In this document: one piece after another, positions 63,794-64,000 of the stretch
Position numbering within the stretch: position 1 is the first letter of the stretch
Layout of the letters: the number at the start of each line of letters is the position of its first letter
Assembly (NCBI GenBank): GCA_037179515.1
Contig: JAXCGZ010021081.1
Coordinates: 20,139-84,138, forward strand
From: Halocaridina rubra
Lineage: Eukaryota > Arthropoda > Malacostraca > Decapoda > Atyidae
Direction of reading: 5' to 3'
DNA length: 64,000 nt
Notes under the pieces: generated by a model
What the model was told of the DNA's origin: nothing
Seen by the model: only the letters and a program-made list of their open reading frames with translations
Databases searched by the model: none
Made by a program: the position numbers and the translations under genes

Positions 63794-64000
63794 CTTTTAT
63801 TAATAGTATAACTCTCTCTATTATGGCCATAAATACTTATATATTTTTAATTCTCTGTTTCTCGTGTCACCTGTAAGTATTCAATTTCCCATCCATTTTT
63901 TATTCATTATTATCGTCATTTTCTCTATCTCTCTATTTCTGCATTTTCTCTCCAGGTCCCGTCCCCTATCCACTCCATCAATCCAATGCCCCCTACCATC

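Overview
This is an animal nuclear genome window, most likely from a decapod crustacean. It has a long intron-rich gene, very dense (CT)n, (AT)n, (GA)n and (AAT)n microsatellites, two abundant tRNA-derived SINE families, and LTR and non-LTR retroelements of several clades. The assignment to decapods rests on overall repeat style, not on a diagnostic gene. I see no rRNA gene, functional tRNA gene, CRISPR array or bacterial-type operon.

Host genes. (1) A plus-strand gene with seven coding exons (3452-18978) can be spliced by eye into one 329-residue polytopic membrane protein with a TspO/MBR-like signature (TPAGFTFMIW). Every junction has GT/AG and compatible phase. Its last exon is preceded by a 56-bp tandem array that repeats the splice acceptor. 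(2) A minus-strand intronless C2H2 zinc-finger gene (27162-25729) encodes 477 residues with eleven intact fingers and a degenerate block.

Layout. 1-3450: SINEs and microsatellites. 3451-19000: the membrane-protein gene. Its intron 1 holds a cluster of SINEs and a deleted copia element. Intron 2 holds a decayed Ty3/gypsy element. Intron 5 holds a CR1-like LINE. 19000-25700: 3'UTR, then several minisatellites and a MITE-like hairpin. 25700-27300: the zinc-finger gene. 28744-34140: a near-complete CsRn1-like Ty3/gypsy element sitting inside a SINE, followed by CR1 3' ends. 34650-36430: a second CR1-like LINE remnant. 36832-48296: a giant inverted repeat with arms of about 3.94 kb around a 3.58-kb spacer full of AT repeats. 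47254-50840: a Gmr1-like Ty3/gypsy element whose end forms part of the right arm. 51000-64000: SINEs, microsatellites and minisatellites without recognisable genes.

How it fits together. Only the two host genes look functional. All mobile elements are broken by stops, frameshifts or deletions; the CsRn1-like copy is the least decayed. The most interesting structures are the giant inverted repeat, the duplicated splice-acceptor array, a copia element whose gag reads through the LTR end and primer site, and a pol deletion whose filler matches the element's own LTR terminus.
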